Shown in pieces: positions 51,138 through 60,293 of a stretch of DNA of 64,000 bases. Source of the DNA: Rhizobiales bacterium UBA1912. Its GTDB lineage: Bacteria > Pseudomonadota > Alphaproteobacteria > Rhizobiales > Devosiaceae. Within the stretch, counting starts at the first letter, position 1; each line of letters begins with the position of its first letter. The notes beneath the pieces were generated by a model. It worked only from the letters and a program-made list of their open reading frames with translations. It made no database searches and was not told the DNA's origin. The DNA lies in contig DDGC01000027.1 of the NCBI GenBank assembly GCA_002337455.1, positions 1-64,000 of the forward strand, read 5' to 3'. The position numbers and the translations under genes are program-made.

Positions 51138-51653
51138 ATGCTCGACAATTTGATCCTTCGCCGCGCCTCCATCGCCGAAGCGGACAAGCTCGGCAAGCTG
51201 GCATTTGCGTCCTGGGATTCGAGTATGCGGCACATCATCAGTCCCGAATCCGAAGAGGGCGTTGCCGCCGAGCGCGCCGCCCTCGAGCTGTCGTTTCAGC
51301 TGTTCTGCATCACCGCCAGTGATGCCATCACGGTGGCCGAGCATGATGGCGATCTCGTCGGTTGGGGCGCCCGTGAGCCGATGAGCGACTATATATCCGA
51401 TCTGTGGGTCACCCCGGCCCATCAGCGCAACGGCATCGGTCGGGCGCTTCTCGCCGCCGTCGAGCAGGACATTTTCCGCGCCGGGCACGATGTCGCGGTG
51501 CTCGAAACCCATGCCGAAAATGGCGGTGCCATCCGGTTTTACGCCCGCGAGGGATATGGGATCGTCTGGCGGGGTATCAAATTCTCCCGCATGCTGGGCC
51601 AGCGCATCGAAAAAGTGCGCATGGAAAAGCAATTGGTGGTCACCGCCCACTAG
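51138..51653 (+). CDS. GNAT family N-acetyltransferase
   Basis: The 171-residue protein has ISDLWVTPAHQRNGIGRALLAAVEQ (acetyl-CoA loop RNGIGRA) and HAENGGAIRFYAREGYGIVWRG, typical of GNAT. ATG 51138 is used; a longer upstream frame overlaps the mutase gene. The target is not predictable. It lies between the chorismate mutase gene and gatB. Confidence 0.85.
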   Translation: MLDNLILRRASIAEADKLGKLAFASWDSSMRHIISPESEEGVAAERAALELSFQLFCITASDAITVAEHDGDLVGWGAREPMSDYISDLWVTPAHQRNGIGRALLAAVEQDIFRAGHDVAVLETHAENGGAIRFYAREGYGIVWRGIKFSRMLGQRIEKVRMEKQLVVTAH

Positions 51654-51736
51654 CCTCCCGACGGCAATTGTTTTATCCCCGACATCAAGTTTCCGCGCAG
51701 ATTAGCGCCTGGGCAATCGAGCAGGTTTTCGCTTCC

Positions 51737-53221
51737 ATGACACTCGTCGATACACGCACACCCACCCCGAAATATTTCATCTCCGGCGCCACTGGCGATT
51801 GGGAAATGGTCATCGGTATGGAGGTGCACGCGCAGGTGACCTCGGAGTCCAAGCTGTTCTCGGGCTCCTCGACCGAATTCGGCAATCCGCCCAATTCCAA
51901 CGTCTCGTTCGTTGACGCTGCCATGCCGGGCATGCTGCCGGTCATCAACGAAGAATGTGTGCGCCAGGCCGTGCGCACCGGGCTCGGGCTCAAGGCGCAG
52001 ATCAACAAGCGCTCGGTGTTCGATCGCAAGAATTATTTCTATCCCGATCTGCCCCAGGGCTATCAGATTTCCCAGTTCAAGGACCCGATCGTCGGTGAGG
52101 GCAAGGTCATGCTCGATCTTGGCGAGGATGGCGAGGTCGAGATTGGCATCGAGCGCCTGCATCTCGAACAGGATGCCGGCAAGTCGATCCACGATCAGCA
52201 TCCCAATATGAGCTTTGTCGACCTCAACCGCTCGGGCGTAGCGCTCATGGAGATCGTCTCCAAGCCCGATCTGCGCTCCTCTGATGAGGCAAAAGCCTAT
52301 CTCTCCAAGCTGCGGACCATCCTGCGCTATCTGGGGACCTGCGACGGCAATATGGAGCAGGGCTCCATGCGGGCCGACATCAACGTTTCGGTGCGTCGTC
52401 CCGGTGGGGAATTCGGTACGCGCTGCGAGATCAAGAACGTCAATTCGGTCCGCTTTGCCGGCCAGGCCATTGAATATGAAGCGCGCCGTCAGATCGACAT
52501 TCTCGAAGACGGTGGGGTGATCGATCAGGAAACCCGGCTTTACGACCCCAAGACCGGCACGACACGGTCTATGCGGTCCAAGGAAGAAGCTCACGACTAC
52601 CGCTATTTCCCTGACCCCGACCTGCTGCCGCTTGAATTTGATGACGCGTTCATCGCCAGGCTCGCCGAGAAGCTGCCCGAACTGCCCGACGAAAAGAGTG
52701 CCCGTCTGGTCAATGACTACGGCGTCACTCACTATGATGCGTCCGTTCTCGTCTCCGACCGTCGCTATGCCGATTTTTACGAGGACGTCGCCAAGGGCCG
52801 CGATGGCAAGTTGGCTGCCAACTGGGTGATCAACGAATTTTTCGGGCGCCTGTCCAAGGAGGGGCTTTCAATCAACGAGAGCCCGATGAACGCCAATCAA
52901 CTTGGCGGCATCGTGGATCTGATCTCCAAGGGCGAGATTTCGGGAAAGATTGCCAAGGATCTGTTCGAGATCGTCTGGAACGAGGGCGGCGATCCGGCCG
53001 AACTGGTTGAATCGCGCGGCATGAAGCAGGTCTCCGATACCGGCGCTATCGAAAAGATCGTCGACGAGATCATCGCCGGCAATCCCGGGCAGGTCGAAGC
53101 GGTCAAGACCAAGCCGGGCCTGCTGGGCTGGTTTGTCGGCCAGGTCATGAAGCAGACCGGCGGTAAGGCAAACCCCCAGGCGGTCAATGAGATTCTCAAG
53201 GCCAAGCTGGAACTGGAATAG
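51737..53221 (+). CDS. gatB: Asp-tRNA(Asn)/Glu-tRNA(Gln) amidotransferase subunit B
   Basis: GatB binds the mischarged tRNA and activates it for amidation. The 494-residue product has WEMVIGMEVHAQVTSESKLFS, FYPDLPQGYQISQ, GVALMEIVSKPDLRS, EIKNVNSVRF and a C-terminal YqeY-like domain. ATG 51737 is chosen for family fit. gatB lies about 3 kb from gatC-gatA. Confidence 0.97.
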   Translation: MTLVDTRTPTPKYFISGATGDWEMVIGMEVHAQVTSESKLFSGSSTEFGNPPNSNVSFVDAAMPGMLPVINEECVRQAVRTGLGLKAQINKRSVFDRKNYFYPDLPQGYQISQFKDPIVGEGKVMLDLGEDGEVEIGIERLHLEQDAGKSIHDQHPNMSFVDLNRSGVALMEIVSKPDLRSSDEAKAYLSKLRTILRYLGTCDGNMEQGSMRADINVSVRRPGGEFGTRCEIKNVNSVRFAGQAIEYEARRQIDILEDGGVIDQETRLYDPKTGTTRSMRSKEEAHDYRYFPDPDLLPLEFDDAFIARLAEKLPELPDEKSARLVNDYGVTHYDASVLVSDRRYADFYEDVAKGRDGKLAANWVINEFFGRLSKEGLSINESPMNANQLGGIVDLISKGEISGKIAKDLFEIVWNEGGDPAELVESRGMKQVSDTGAIEKIVDEIIAGNPGQVEAVKTKPGLLGWFVGQVMKQTGGKANPQAVNEILKAKLELE

Positions 53222-53274
53222 CTTTCGGGGAACAGAGGCTATGGGGTTGTCGTTGGATGGAAAAGGAGGTCGCC

Positions 53275-53466
53275 ATGACCAACCCGCCGCCCGACAACCC
53301 TATCCCCAATCCCGATCCGGTCCCGCCGATTCCGGGCCCTAATCCCGATCCGGTGCCATCTCCACCCGATAGTCCGATCCCCGATCCGACCGACCCCATT
53401 CCGCGTCCGCCGGAACCCGAGATCCCGCCCAATCCCGGCGAGCCGGTTCAGCCGACCCGGAGCTAG
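53275..53466 (+). CDS. very proline-rich small protein, 63 residues
   Basis: ATG 53275 follows a perfect GGAGG five bases upstream. Of 63 residues, 29 are proline, in NPIPNPDPVPP and NPDPVPSPP repeats with Asp/Glu and almost no hydrophobic core. There is no signal peptide. I expect an extended, disordered polypeptide. It lies after gatB and before a convergent exporter. I do not recognise a family. The start codon could alternatively be 53257. Confidence 0.6.
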   Translation: MTNPPPDNPIPNPDPVPPIPGPNPDPVPSPPDSPIPDPTDPIPRPPEPEIPPNPGEPVQPTRS

Positions 53467-53481
53467 AGCGCGCTTCGGGGC

Positions 53482-54381
53482 CTAGTGGGCGGCCCGCGAA
53501 CGCATGCCGATCCAGCGGGGCAGGCGGCCATCGATCATCAGCAAGCCGATGAAGATGGCCACCATGCCGATCAGATGAATCGGCTGAATGATTTCCCCGA
53601 GCAGCAGGAAGCCGAATATAATGGCCGAGACGGGGGCGATGAACGTCACCGTGGAAAAGTTGGTCGCACCAACGCGGGGCAGGATGCGATACATGATGAT
53701 GAAGGTGAACGTCGTGGCCACAAGCCCGATTCCAAGTGCTGCCAGCCAGGTTTCCGGCAAGGTGATGACTGGCGCGCCCTCAAAGGAGAACGCCAGTATG
53801 GCTGAGCTCAAGCCGGCGCCGGACATGGCTACCACTGCGAAGGCTGTCGGCTCCACGCTCTTGAAGCTGCGGGTGATGTTGAGCGAAAGCGCATAGCACA
53901 CCGTCGCGCCAAGGCAGGCGCCGATGGCCCAGAGTTGTGAATTGCCGCCGCTGGAAAGCGCCGGAGAAGCAAGGATTGCAACGCCGGCAAATCCACAGAC
54001 CACGCCGACGAATTTGAGCACGCTGGCTCGTTCGCCGTCGCGGAAGAACAGCGAGATGATCACCGTCATGATGGGCGTGAGCGCATTGATGATCGCCGCA
54101 ACGCCACTCGCCAGGCTTCCCTGGGCCAACGGATAGAGCGCAAACGGAATGGAATAAGCCAGCCAGCCAAGAGCGCCGAGCCTGATCCAGAGAATGGGAT
54201 CGCGTGGCAACGGCTTGCGCATAACAAACAGGGCAACCCAGCACCCCAACGCGCCTATGCAGACGCGCAGCGCCGACACCCAGAGGGGGCCGAGTTCGCG
54301 GATCAGAATCGCGTTGAAAATGAAAGAAAAACCCCAGATTCCGCCGAGCAGGAGAATCCAGAACCAGTCGCGTGTCGCCAT
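53482..54381 (-). CDS. DMT-type (EamA) transporter
   Basis: The 299-residue protein has ten hydrophobic segments in two EamA halves (about 5-140 and 150-290), with GFSFIFNAILIRELGPLWVSALR near the start. This fold is found in metabolite exporters of the drug/metabolite superfamily. The substrate is unknown. It is convergent with the proline-rich gene. Confidence 0.92.
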   Translation of the reverse strand: MATRDWFWILLLGGIWGFSFIFNAILIRELGPLWVSALRVCIGALGCWVALFVMRKPLPRDPILWIRLGALGWLAYSIPFALYPLAQGSLASGVAAIINALTPIMTVIISLFFRDGERASVLKFVGVVCGFAGVAILASPALSSGGNSQLWAIGACLGATVCYALSLNITRSFKSVEPTAFAVVAMSGAGLSSAILAFSFEGAPVITLPETWLAALGIGLVATTFTFIIMYRILPRVGATNFSTVTFIAPVSAIIFGFLLLGEIIQPIHLIGMVAIFIGLLMIDGRLPRWIGMRSRAAH

Positions 54382-54468
54382 GACAGTATGCCTATAGGTG
54401 GAAGGGCCAGACGCTACGCCTTCGGCGGCGCGATGTCGAAGCAGTTATGGAAATGAGACCTATCAAAT

Positions 54469-54488
54469 CGGGTGATCCGAACCACCCG
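54469..54488. terminator. weak hairpin after purN
   Basis: CGGGTG (54469-54474) pairs with CACCCG (54483-54488), flanked by A-rich and T-rich bases on either side. It lies 10 bases beyond the purN stop. The stem is short, so a terminator role is tentative. Confidence 0.4.
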
Positions 54489-54497
54489 GTTTTGACG

Positions 54498-55091
54498 TCA
54501 GCCGGGATAGGCTGCCGCCCCGGATGCGAGCAGGGCGAGGGCTTCGGGATAGAGCTTGTGTTCTTCCACCAACACCCGGGCCGCCAGGGCTTCGGCCGTG
54601 TCGCCCGGCTCGATAGGCACTCGCGCCTGCAAAATCGCGGGCCCCTCGTCGAGGCCGGGCGTCACGAAATGAACTGTGCAGCCGGCTTCCAGCGCGCCAT
54701 CGGATATGGCCCGTGCGTGTGTATCGAGCCCCTTGTAGGCCGGCAGAAGCGAGGGATGGATGTTGATCGCCTTGCCCAGCCAGCGGTTTGTGAATTCCGA
54801 CGTCAGGATGCGCATGAACCCGGCAAGGCAAACGTAATCGACGGCCCATCCCTCAAGGATGCCCGTCAGGGCGTTTTCGAAATCAAGGCGGCTTTCAAAG
54901 CTGCTTTGCGCGAGATTGGCCGTATCGATGCCCTCGGCGCGGGCGGTCTCCAGTCCGGGCGCCGCGGCGCGATTGGAAAAGACGCCCACGATTTCAGCGG
55001 GATAATCGGGAGCCTTTGCGGCCTCGATCAACGCGGTCATGTTCGAGCCACGCCCGGAAATCAGCACAGCGACGCGCTTTTTGCCGCTCAT
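54498..55091 (-). CDS. purN: phosphoribosylglycinamide formyltransferase
   Basis: PurN transfers the formyl group from 10-formyl-tetrahydrofolate to GAR in purine synthesis. The 197-residue product has VAVLISGRGSNMTALIEA, FMRILTSEF, NIHPSLLPAYKGLDTHARA (catalytic Asn-His) and CTVHFVTPGLDEGPAI with the conserved Asp. It overlaps purM by four bases (ATGA). Confidence 0.96.
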   Translation of the reverse strand: MSGKKRVAVLISGRGSNMTALIEAAKAPDYPAEIVGVFSNRAAAPGLETARAEGIDTANLAQSSFESRLDFENALTGILEGWAVDYVCLAGFMRILTSEFTNRWLGKAINIHPSLLPAYKGLDTHARAISDGALEAGCTVHFVTPGLDEGPAILQARVPIEPGDTAEALAARVLVEEHKLYPEALALLASGAAAYPG

Positions 55092-56164
55092 AGGGAGAGG
55101 GTGCCCTCAAATTCCACGGCATCGCCGCTACGCTCCACAAGTTCGCCGACGATGCTGGCGATTTCGCCATGGCTCTCGAGCCGGGTAACCAGCGCCTCGG
55201 CGTCGTCTGCTCCGACGGCGACCAGCATGCCCACGCCGCAATTGAAGGTGCGTAGCATTTCGCGCTCGGCAATCCCGCCTTGTTTGGCCAGCCAGCCAAA
55301 GACGTTCGGTGTGGAAACCGCAGCAAGATTGACGCGGGCTGCCAGCGTTTGCGGCAGGACACGAGGGATATTCTCCTGAAATCCGCCACCGGTGATATGG
55401 GCCAGTGCCTTGATGCCCAGGCCGGACCGGATCGCGTCGAGCAGCGGCTTGACGTAGATTTTGGTTGGTGTGAGCAAGGCGGCGCCCAGGCTGGTTTCCG
55501 GCGCAAAGGGCGCGGGATCGGACCAATCGAGGCCAGACATGGTGACAATCTTGCGCACCAGCGAATAGCCGTTGGAATGAACTCCGGACGAAGCGATGGC
55601 CACCAGCTTGTCGCCAGGGCCGATGTCGCTGCGGGGCAGCAGGCTGCCGCGCTCGGCGGCGCCGACGGCAAATCCAGCGAGGTCATAATCGCCGCCGTGA
55701 TACATGCCGGGCATTTCGGCGGTTTCTCCACCGATCAACGCGCATCCCGCCTGCCGGCACCCTTCGGCAATGCCTTCGACGATCGCCGTGCCCTGCGCAA
55801 CGTCGAGGGCGCCCGTGGCAAAATAGTCGAGGAAGAACAGCGGCTCGGCTCCCTGGACAACGAGGTCGTTGACGCACATCGCAACAAGGTCGATGCCCAC
55901 GGTATCGTGGATACCGGCTTCGATCGCGATGCGGAGCTTGGTGCCCACACCATCATTGGCTGCGACCAGCACGGGATCGGTGAAACCCGCGGCCCTCAGA
56001 TCGAACAGCCCGCCAAAGCCGCCGATTTCCCCATCGGCACCGGGGCGGCGGGTCGATTTGACCGCCGGCTTGATGGCTTCGACAAGAGCGTTTCCGGCGT
56101 CGATGTCGACCCCGGCCTGCTTGTACGATAGGCCATTGGAGGGCAGGTTTGGATCGTCTGACAT
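55088..56164 (-). CDS. purM: phosphoribosylformylglycinamidine cyclo-ligase
   Basis: PurM closes the imidazole ring of AIR from FGAM and ATP. The 358-residue product has LSYKQAGVDIDAGNALVEAIK, FDLRAAGFTDPVLVAANDGVGTKLR, GIDLVAMCVNDLVVQGAEPLFFLDY and GGETAEMPGMYH. ATG 56164 (MSDDPNLPSNG) is chosen as the family start over an upstream ATG. It is translated with purN. Confidence 0.96.
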   Translation of the reverse strand: MSDDPNLPSNGLSYKQAGVDIDAGNALVEAIKPAVKSTRRPGADGEIGGFGGLFDLRAAGFTDPVLVAANDGVGTKLRIAIEAGIHDTVGIDLVAMCVNDLVVQGAEPLFFLDYFATGALDVAQGTAIVEGIAEGCRQAGCALIGGETAEMPGMYHGGDYDLAGFAVGAAERGSLLPRSDIGPGDKLVAIASSGVHSNGYSLVRKIVTMSGLDWSDPAPFAPETSLGAALLTPTKIYVKPLLDAIRSGLGIKALAHITGGGFQENIPRVLPQTLAARVNLAAVSTPNVFGWLAKQGGIAEREMLRTFNCGVGMLVAVGADDAEALVTRLESHGEIASIVGELVERSGDAVEFEGTLSL

Positions 56165-56291
56165 TTGAATACGCCATCCCCGGTGAGGCGCCGTCATGAA
56201 GGCCGGCATCAGATTAACGTTGATTGGCCCGGTTGGGCTCTATATTTCGAAAGGCTGATACCGGCTCACAACGCTACGCGCAAGGACTGCC

Positions 56292-57410
56292 ATGTCTCTC
56301 AAGAACCAGATAACCTTCTGGATCGCACTGTTTGTCGTTCTGGGCGTGCTGTTGTGGGTCTTCCGCGGCATTCTGCTGCCGTTCGTTCTCGGCATCACTC
56401 TGGCGTACCTGCTCAACCCGTTCGTCGACTGGCTGCAAAGCCGCAAGGTTCATCGCGGGTTTGCCACGCTGATCGTGATGGTGCTGGCAATGCTGGCATT
56501 GCTTGCCGTGTTTCTGCTGATCGTACCGCTGCTGCTGCAGCAGGCGTTCGGTCTGGCGCGCAACATTCCCACTTATGTGCAGCAATTGCAGGTGTTCATC
56601 GAGAACATGATCCCGCGACTCGAGCAGTGGCTCGGTCCCGAGCGGATGCAGGAACTCGAACGGGGCATCGAGCAGATGTTTGCCGATGGCATCGGCATGC
56701 TCACCGGCTTTACGGGACAGGTGATGCAGCAATCGATGAGCATCATCAACACGATCGGCATCATGATCGTTACCCCCGTCGTTGCGTTCTATCTCCTTTT
56801 GGACTGGGACCGGATGGTGGCATCCGTTGATAGCCTGTTTCCGCCGGCGCACCGCTCCGAGATGCATGCGCTGTTCAAGGACATGGATATCGCCCTTGCC
56901 GGATTCGTGCGCGGGCAGGGGGCCGTGGTCGGGATTTTGGCGGTCTTTTATGCTGTCACGCTGTCGTTGGCTGGGTTGAGCTTCGGTCTCGCCATCGGCC
57001 TGATGGCGGGCCTCTTCAGTTTCATTCCCTATGTCGGCGCGTTGATCGGGTTCGTCCTTTCGATGGGTATTGCCCTGGTTCAGTTCTGGCCTGATTGGGT
57101 CATGATGGCGGTAATTCTGGCGATTTTCCTCGTCGGCCAGTTTCTCGAAGGCAATATTTTATATCCCAAGCTCGTGGGGTCGAGCATTGGCGTTCATCCG
57201 GTCTGGCTGATGTTCTCGCTCTTTGCCTTCGCTGTGTTGTTTGGCGCCTTGGGTGTCTTGATCGCCGTGCCGCTTGCGGCCATCTGTGGCGTTCTGGTTC
57301 GCTGGGCCGTCCGCAAATACAAGCAGAGCCCTCTCTACGATTCCCAGGCTGCAGCAATGATTGCTCCCCAAGAGGCTGGCGCCGATGCAAGCCCAAAAGA
57401 AATCTCCTAG
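56292..57410 (+). CDS. AI-2E family transporter
   Basis: The 372-residue membrane protein has multiple hydrophobic helices and the family segments GITLAYLLNPFVDWLQ, LGPERMQELERGIEQM and GNILYPKLVGSSIGVHPVWLM. The family includes TqsA (autoinducer-2 export) and other permeases, so the substrate is open. It is divergent from purM, and its 3' end overlaps hdaA by 26 bases. Confidence 0.92.
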   Translation: MSLKNQITFWIALFVVLGVLLWVFRGILLPFVLGITLAYLLNPFVDWLQSRKVHRGFATLIVMVLAMLALLAVFLLIVPLLLQQAFGLARNIPTYVQQLQVFIENMIPRLEQWLGPERMQELERGIEQMFADGIGMLTGFTGQVMQQSMSIINTIGIMIVTPVVAFYLLLDWDRMVASVDSLFPPAHRSEMHALFKDMDIALAGFVRGQGAVVGILAVFYAVTLSLAGLSFGLAIGLMAGLFSFIPYVGALIGFVLSMGIALVQFWPDWVMMAVILAIFLVGQFLEGNILYPKLVGSSIGVHPVWLMFSLFAFAVLFGALGVLIAVPLAAICGVLVRWAVRKYKQSPLYDSQAAAMIAPQEAGADASPKEIS

Positions 57411-58092
57411 TTCCTTGTCCCCGCTGACAAAGGAGCAGCTTATTCTCGATCTTGGGCACGAGGTTGCCCAGACCGAGGATGATTTCATGGTCTGTGCGGG
57501 CAATGAGTTGGCTTTCGCCCATGTCATGGCCTTTCCGGCCTGGGCGGCGCCCATGACTTTGCTCGTCGGCGCTGCCAAGTCGGGGAAATCCCATCTGGCG
57601 GGGATATGGGCCAGGCGGGCCGATGCCGTTATCGCTTGTCCCGATAATGTCGAAGCGCTTGCGGCCGACGGTGGAAAGAGACCGGTGCTGGTGGAAGATT
57701 CGGACCGAAACGCGTATGAAGAGGCGGAGTTGTTTCATCTGCTCAACCAGTCGATGCGCGACGAGCGACCGATTTTGATGACGGCCAGAACGCAGGTCGC
57801 AGAATGGCCGTACCGGACAAACGACGTCAAATCGCGCGCCAGGTTGGCCGCGCACTTTTCGCTCACGGCGCCCGATGACATCTTGTTGTCGCAGATGTTC
57901 GTGAAATTGTTCGCCGACAGGCAGTTGTCGGTCGATCCGAAAGTAATCTCCTATCTGGTGGGCCGTATGGAGCGCTCGTCGGAAGAAGTTGTCGCTTTGG
58001 TCGAACTGGTGGACAAGATGTCGCTATCACGCGGCCGGGCAATCACGCGGGCCATTGCGGCCGAGGCGCTTGTAATTCGCTCGGAACGCTAG
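57385..58092 (+). CDS. hdaA: DnaA regulatory inactivator homologue HdaA
   Basis: HdaA stimulates DnaA-ATP hydrolysis with the sliding clamp to restrain initiation. The 235-residue AAA+ protein has LILDLGHEVAQTEDDFMVC, Walker A VGAAKSGKSHLAGIW, PVLVEDSDRN, and the lid domain. The N-terminal stretch LTKEQLILDL may form the clamp-binding part. ATG 57385 is used; it lies inside the end of the AI-2E gene. The order AI-2E, hdaA, ppk is common in Rhizobiales. Confidence 0.9.
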   Translation: MQAQKKSPSSLSPLTKEQLILDLGHEVAQTEDDFMVCAGNELAFAHVMAFPAWAAPMTLLVGAAKSGKSHLAGIWARRADAVIACPDNVEALAADGGKRPVLVEDSDRNAYEEAELFHLLNQSMRDERPILMTARTQVAEWPYRTNDVKSRARLAAHFSLTAPDDILLSQMFVKLFADRQLSVDPKVISYLVGRMERSSEEVVALVELVDKMSLSRGRAITRAIAAEALVIRSER

Positions 58093-58112
58093 CCGAACTG
58101 AAAAGGTGACGA

Positions 58113-60293
58113 ATGGACGATATGGCTCATGAGCAGCACTCAACGGACGAGGCTGCACCCGATATCGAGGCATTGCGCACGAGCCCGGCACGGTTCGTAA
58201 ACCGTGAAGTGAGCTGGCTGCAGTTCAATATGCGGGTGCTCGAGGAAGCCGCCAACCCCAATCATCCCCTGCTGGAGAGATTGCGGTTTGTTTCCATCTC
58301 GGCCAACAATCTCGATGAATTCTTCATGGTGCGTGTGGCGGGCCTCAAAGGGCAGTTGCGCGCGGGCCTTCCACGTGAGAGCGCCGACGGCATGACGCCG
58401 AGCGAGCAGATCGAGGAAATCACCACCCTTGCCCAACATCTGCATCTCGAGCAGCAGGATCAGTGGCAGTCGATACGTGAAGAGCTGTTCGAACAGAATA
58501 TCGTCCTGCTCGAAGCCGCGGACCTGACGGCCGAGCAGGTGGAGTTCCTGCAAAATACTTTCCGGGAAGAGATATTTCCGGTCCTGACACCGATCGCCAT
58601 CGACCCTGCACACCCGTTTCCCTTCATCCCCAATCTGGGGTTCTCACTGGCTTTCCAGCTTGATCGAGCGACCGACAATTCGCGGCTAACGGCGCTGGTG
58701 CGGGTTCCTTCCAACCTGGATCGGTTCATAAAGCTGCCCACCAAGGCCATTTCGGATCGGCGGGTCGAAATGGTGACCGTCGAGACGATGGTCCAGTTGT
58801 TCTTCCACAAGATTTTCCCGGGCTACAATATTGTCGGGCACGGATCGTTCCGCATCGTCCGTGACAGTGAAATCGAAATCGACGACGAGGCGGCCGATCT
58901 GGTCGTCGAGTTCGAGTCGGCACTGCGCCAGCGTCGCCGCGGTCAGGTGATCCGGCTGGAAATCGAGCGGTCCATGCCGCGATCGCTCAAGCGGCTCATC
59001 GCCGAAGAGCTGGGAATTTCGGCGGAGGATACGTTTGAGGTCGAAGGTTTCATGGCACTTGCCGACGCTGGCAAGATTTGTGACCTGGACCGTCCGGAGC
59101 TGAAGTTTCCCCGCTACCACGCACGTTTCCCTGAGCGTATCCGTGACCATCATGGCGATTGCTTTGCGGCAATCCAGGAAAAGGACATCGTCGTCCATCA
59201 TCCTTATGAGAGTTTCGATGTCGTGGCACAGTTTGTCGCCCAGGCGGCGCGCGACCCGGATGTGGTTGCGATCAAGCAAACTCTTTACCGGACGTCCAAG
59301 GATTCCCCGATCGTCAAGGCCCTGATCGCGGCGGCCGAGACGGGTAAATCGGTGACTGCGCTGGTTGAACTCAAGGCCCGGTTCGATGAGGAAGCCAATA
59401 TCCGCTGGGCGCGGGATCTCGAACGTGCAGGCGTGCAGGTGGTCTTCGGGTTCATCGAACTCAAGACCCACGCCAAGCTCAGCCAGGTCGTGCGGCGCGA
59501 GAAAGGCAAACTGGTTTCCTACTGCCACGTCGGGACGGGCAACTATCACCCGGTGACTGCCAAGATCTATACCGATCTCTCCTACTTCACGGCCGATCCG
59601 ATCATCACCCGTGATGTGGCGCGGGTCTTTAACTTCATCACCGGCTATGCGCGGCCCAGCGAACTCGAAGCCATTTCGATTTCGCCGTTTTCGTTACGAG
59701 CCAAGTTGCTCGAGCATATCGCGACCGAGATCGAACTGGCCCAGCGGGGGGAACCTGCGGCGATTTGGTTCAAGTGCAATGCGCTGGTCGATCCCGAGCT
59801 CATCGACGCGCTTTACAAGGCGAGCCAGGCAGGGGTCCGGGTCGAGCTGATCGTGCGTGGAATTTGCTGTCTGCGCCCCGGAATTCCGGGGTTCTCGGAA
59901 AATATCCGCGTCAAATCGATCGTCGGACGCTTCCTTGAGCATTCGCGCATCTATTGCTTTGGCAATGGCGGCGAGATGCCTTCGCGCGAAGCTGCGGTCT
60001 ATATTTCGTCGGCAGACCTTATGCCGCGTAATCTGGACTGGCGTGTCGAAACACTGGTACCCATTAAGAATCGGACCGTTCACCGGCAGATTCTCGACCG
60101 TATCATGGTGGCCAATCTTCGCGACAACCAGCAGAGCTGGGAGGTTCTCCCGGACGGCACTGCGCAACGCATCGCGCAGGGCGAGGGAGAAGAAGCGTTC
60201 AACGCCCATGACTACTTTATGACCAATCCGTCCCTGTCAGGGCGCGGCAGCGCTTTGCACGGAGACAGCGACGACGAGGACAATGATCTTTGA
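58113..60293 (+). CDS. ppk: polyphosphate kinase 1
   Basis: Ppk1 polymerises ATP gamma-phosphate into polyphosphate and runs in reverse under some conditions. The 726-residue product has the N, H and C domains with FVNREVSWLQFNMRVLEEA, IAIDPAHPFPFIPNLG, IKQTLYRTS and the autophosphorylation His region in HVGTGNYHPVTAKIYTDLS. ATG 58113 is used (58122 is also possible). It overlaps ppx by four bases. Confidence 0.97.
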   Translation: MDDMAHEQHSTDEAAPDIEALRTSPARFVNREVSWLQFNMRVLEEAANPNHPLLERLRFVSISANNLDEFFMVRVAGLKGQLRAGLPRESADGMTPSEQIEEITTLAQHLHLEQQDQWQSIREELFEQNIVLLEAADLTAEQVEFLQNTFREEIFPVLTPIAIDPAHPFPFIPNLGFSLAFQLDRATDNSRLTALVRVPSNLDRFIKLPTKAISDRRVEMVTVETMVQLFFHKIFPGYNIVGHGSFRIVRDSEIEIDDEAADLVVEFESALRQRRRGQVIRLEIERSMPRSLKRLIAEELGISAEDTFEVEGFMALADAGKICDLDRPELKFPRYHARFPERIRDHHGDCFAAIQEKDIVVHHPYESFDVVAQFVAQAARDPDVVAIKQTLYRTSKDSPIVKALIAAAETGKSVTALVELKARFDEEANIRWARDLERAGVQVVFGFIELKTHAKLSQVVRREKGKLVSYCHVGTGNYHPVTAKIYTDLSYFTADPIITRDVARVFNFITGYARPSELEAISISPFSLRAKLLEHIATEIELAQRGEPAAIWFKCNALVDPELIDALYKASQAGVRVELIVRGICCLRPGIPGFSENIRVKSIVGRFLEHSRIYCFGNGGEMPSREAAVYISSADLMPRNLDWRVETLVPIKNRTVHRQILDRIMVANLRDNQQSWEVLPDGTAQRIAQGEGEEAFNAHDYFMTNPSLSGRGSALHGDSDDEDNDL

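Noticed and set aside
51404..51736. In-frame extension upstream of gatB
   Set aside because: It overlaps the GNAT gene and gives non-conserved sequence; GatB proteins start near the ATG at 51737.
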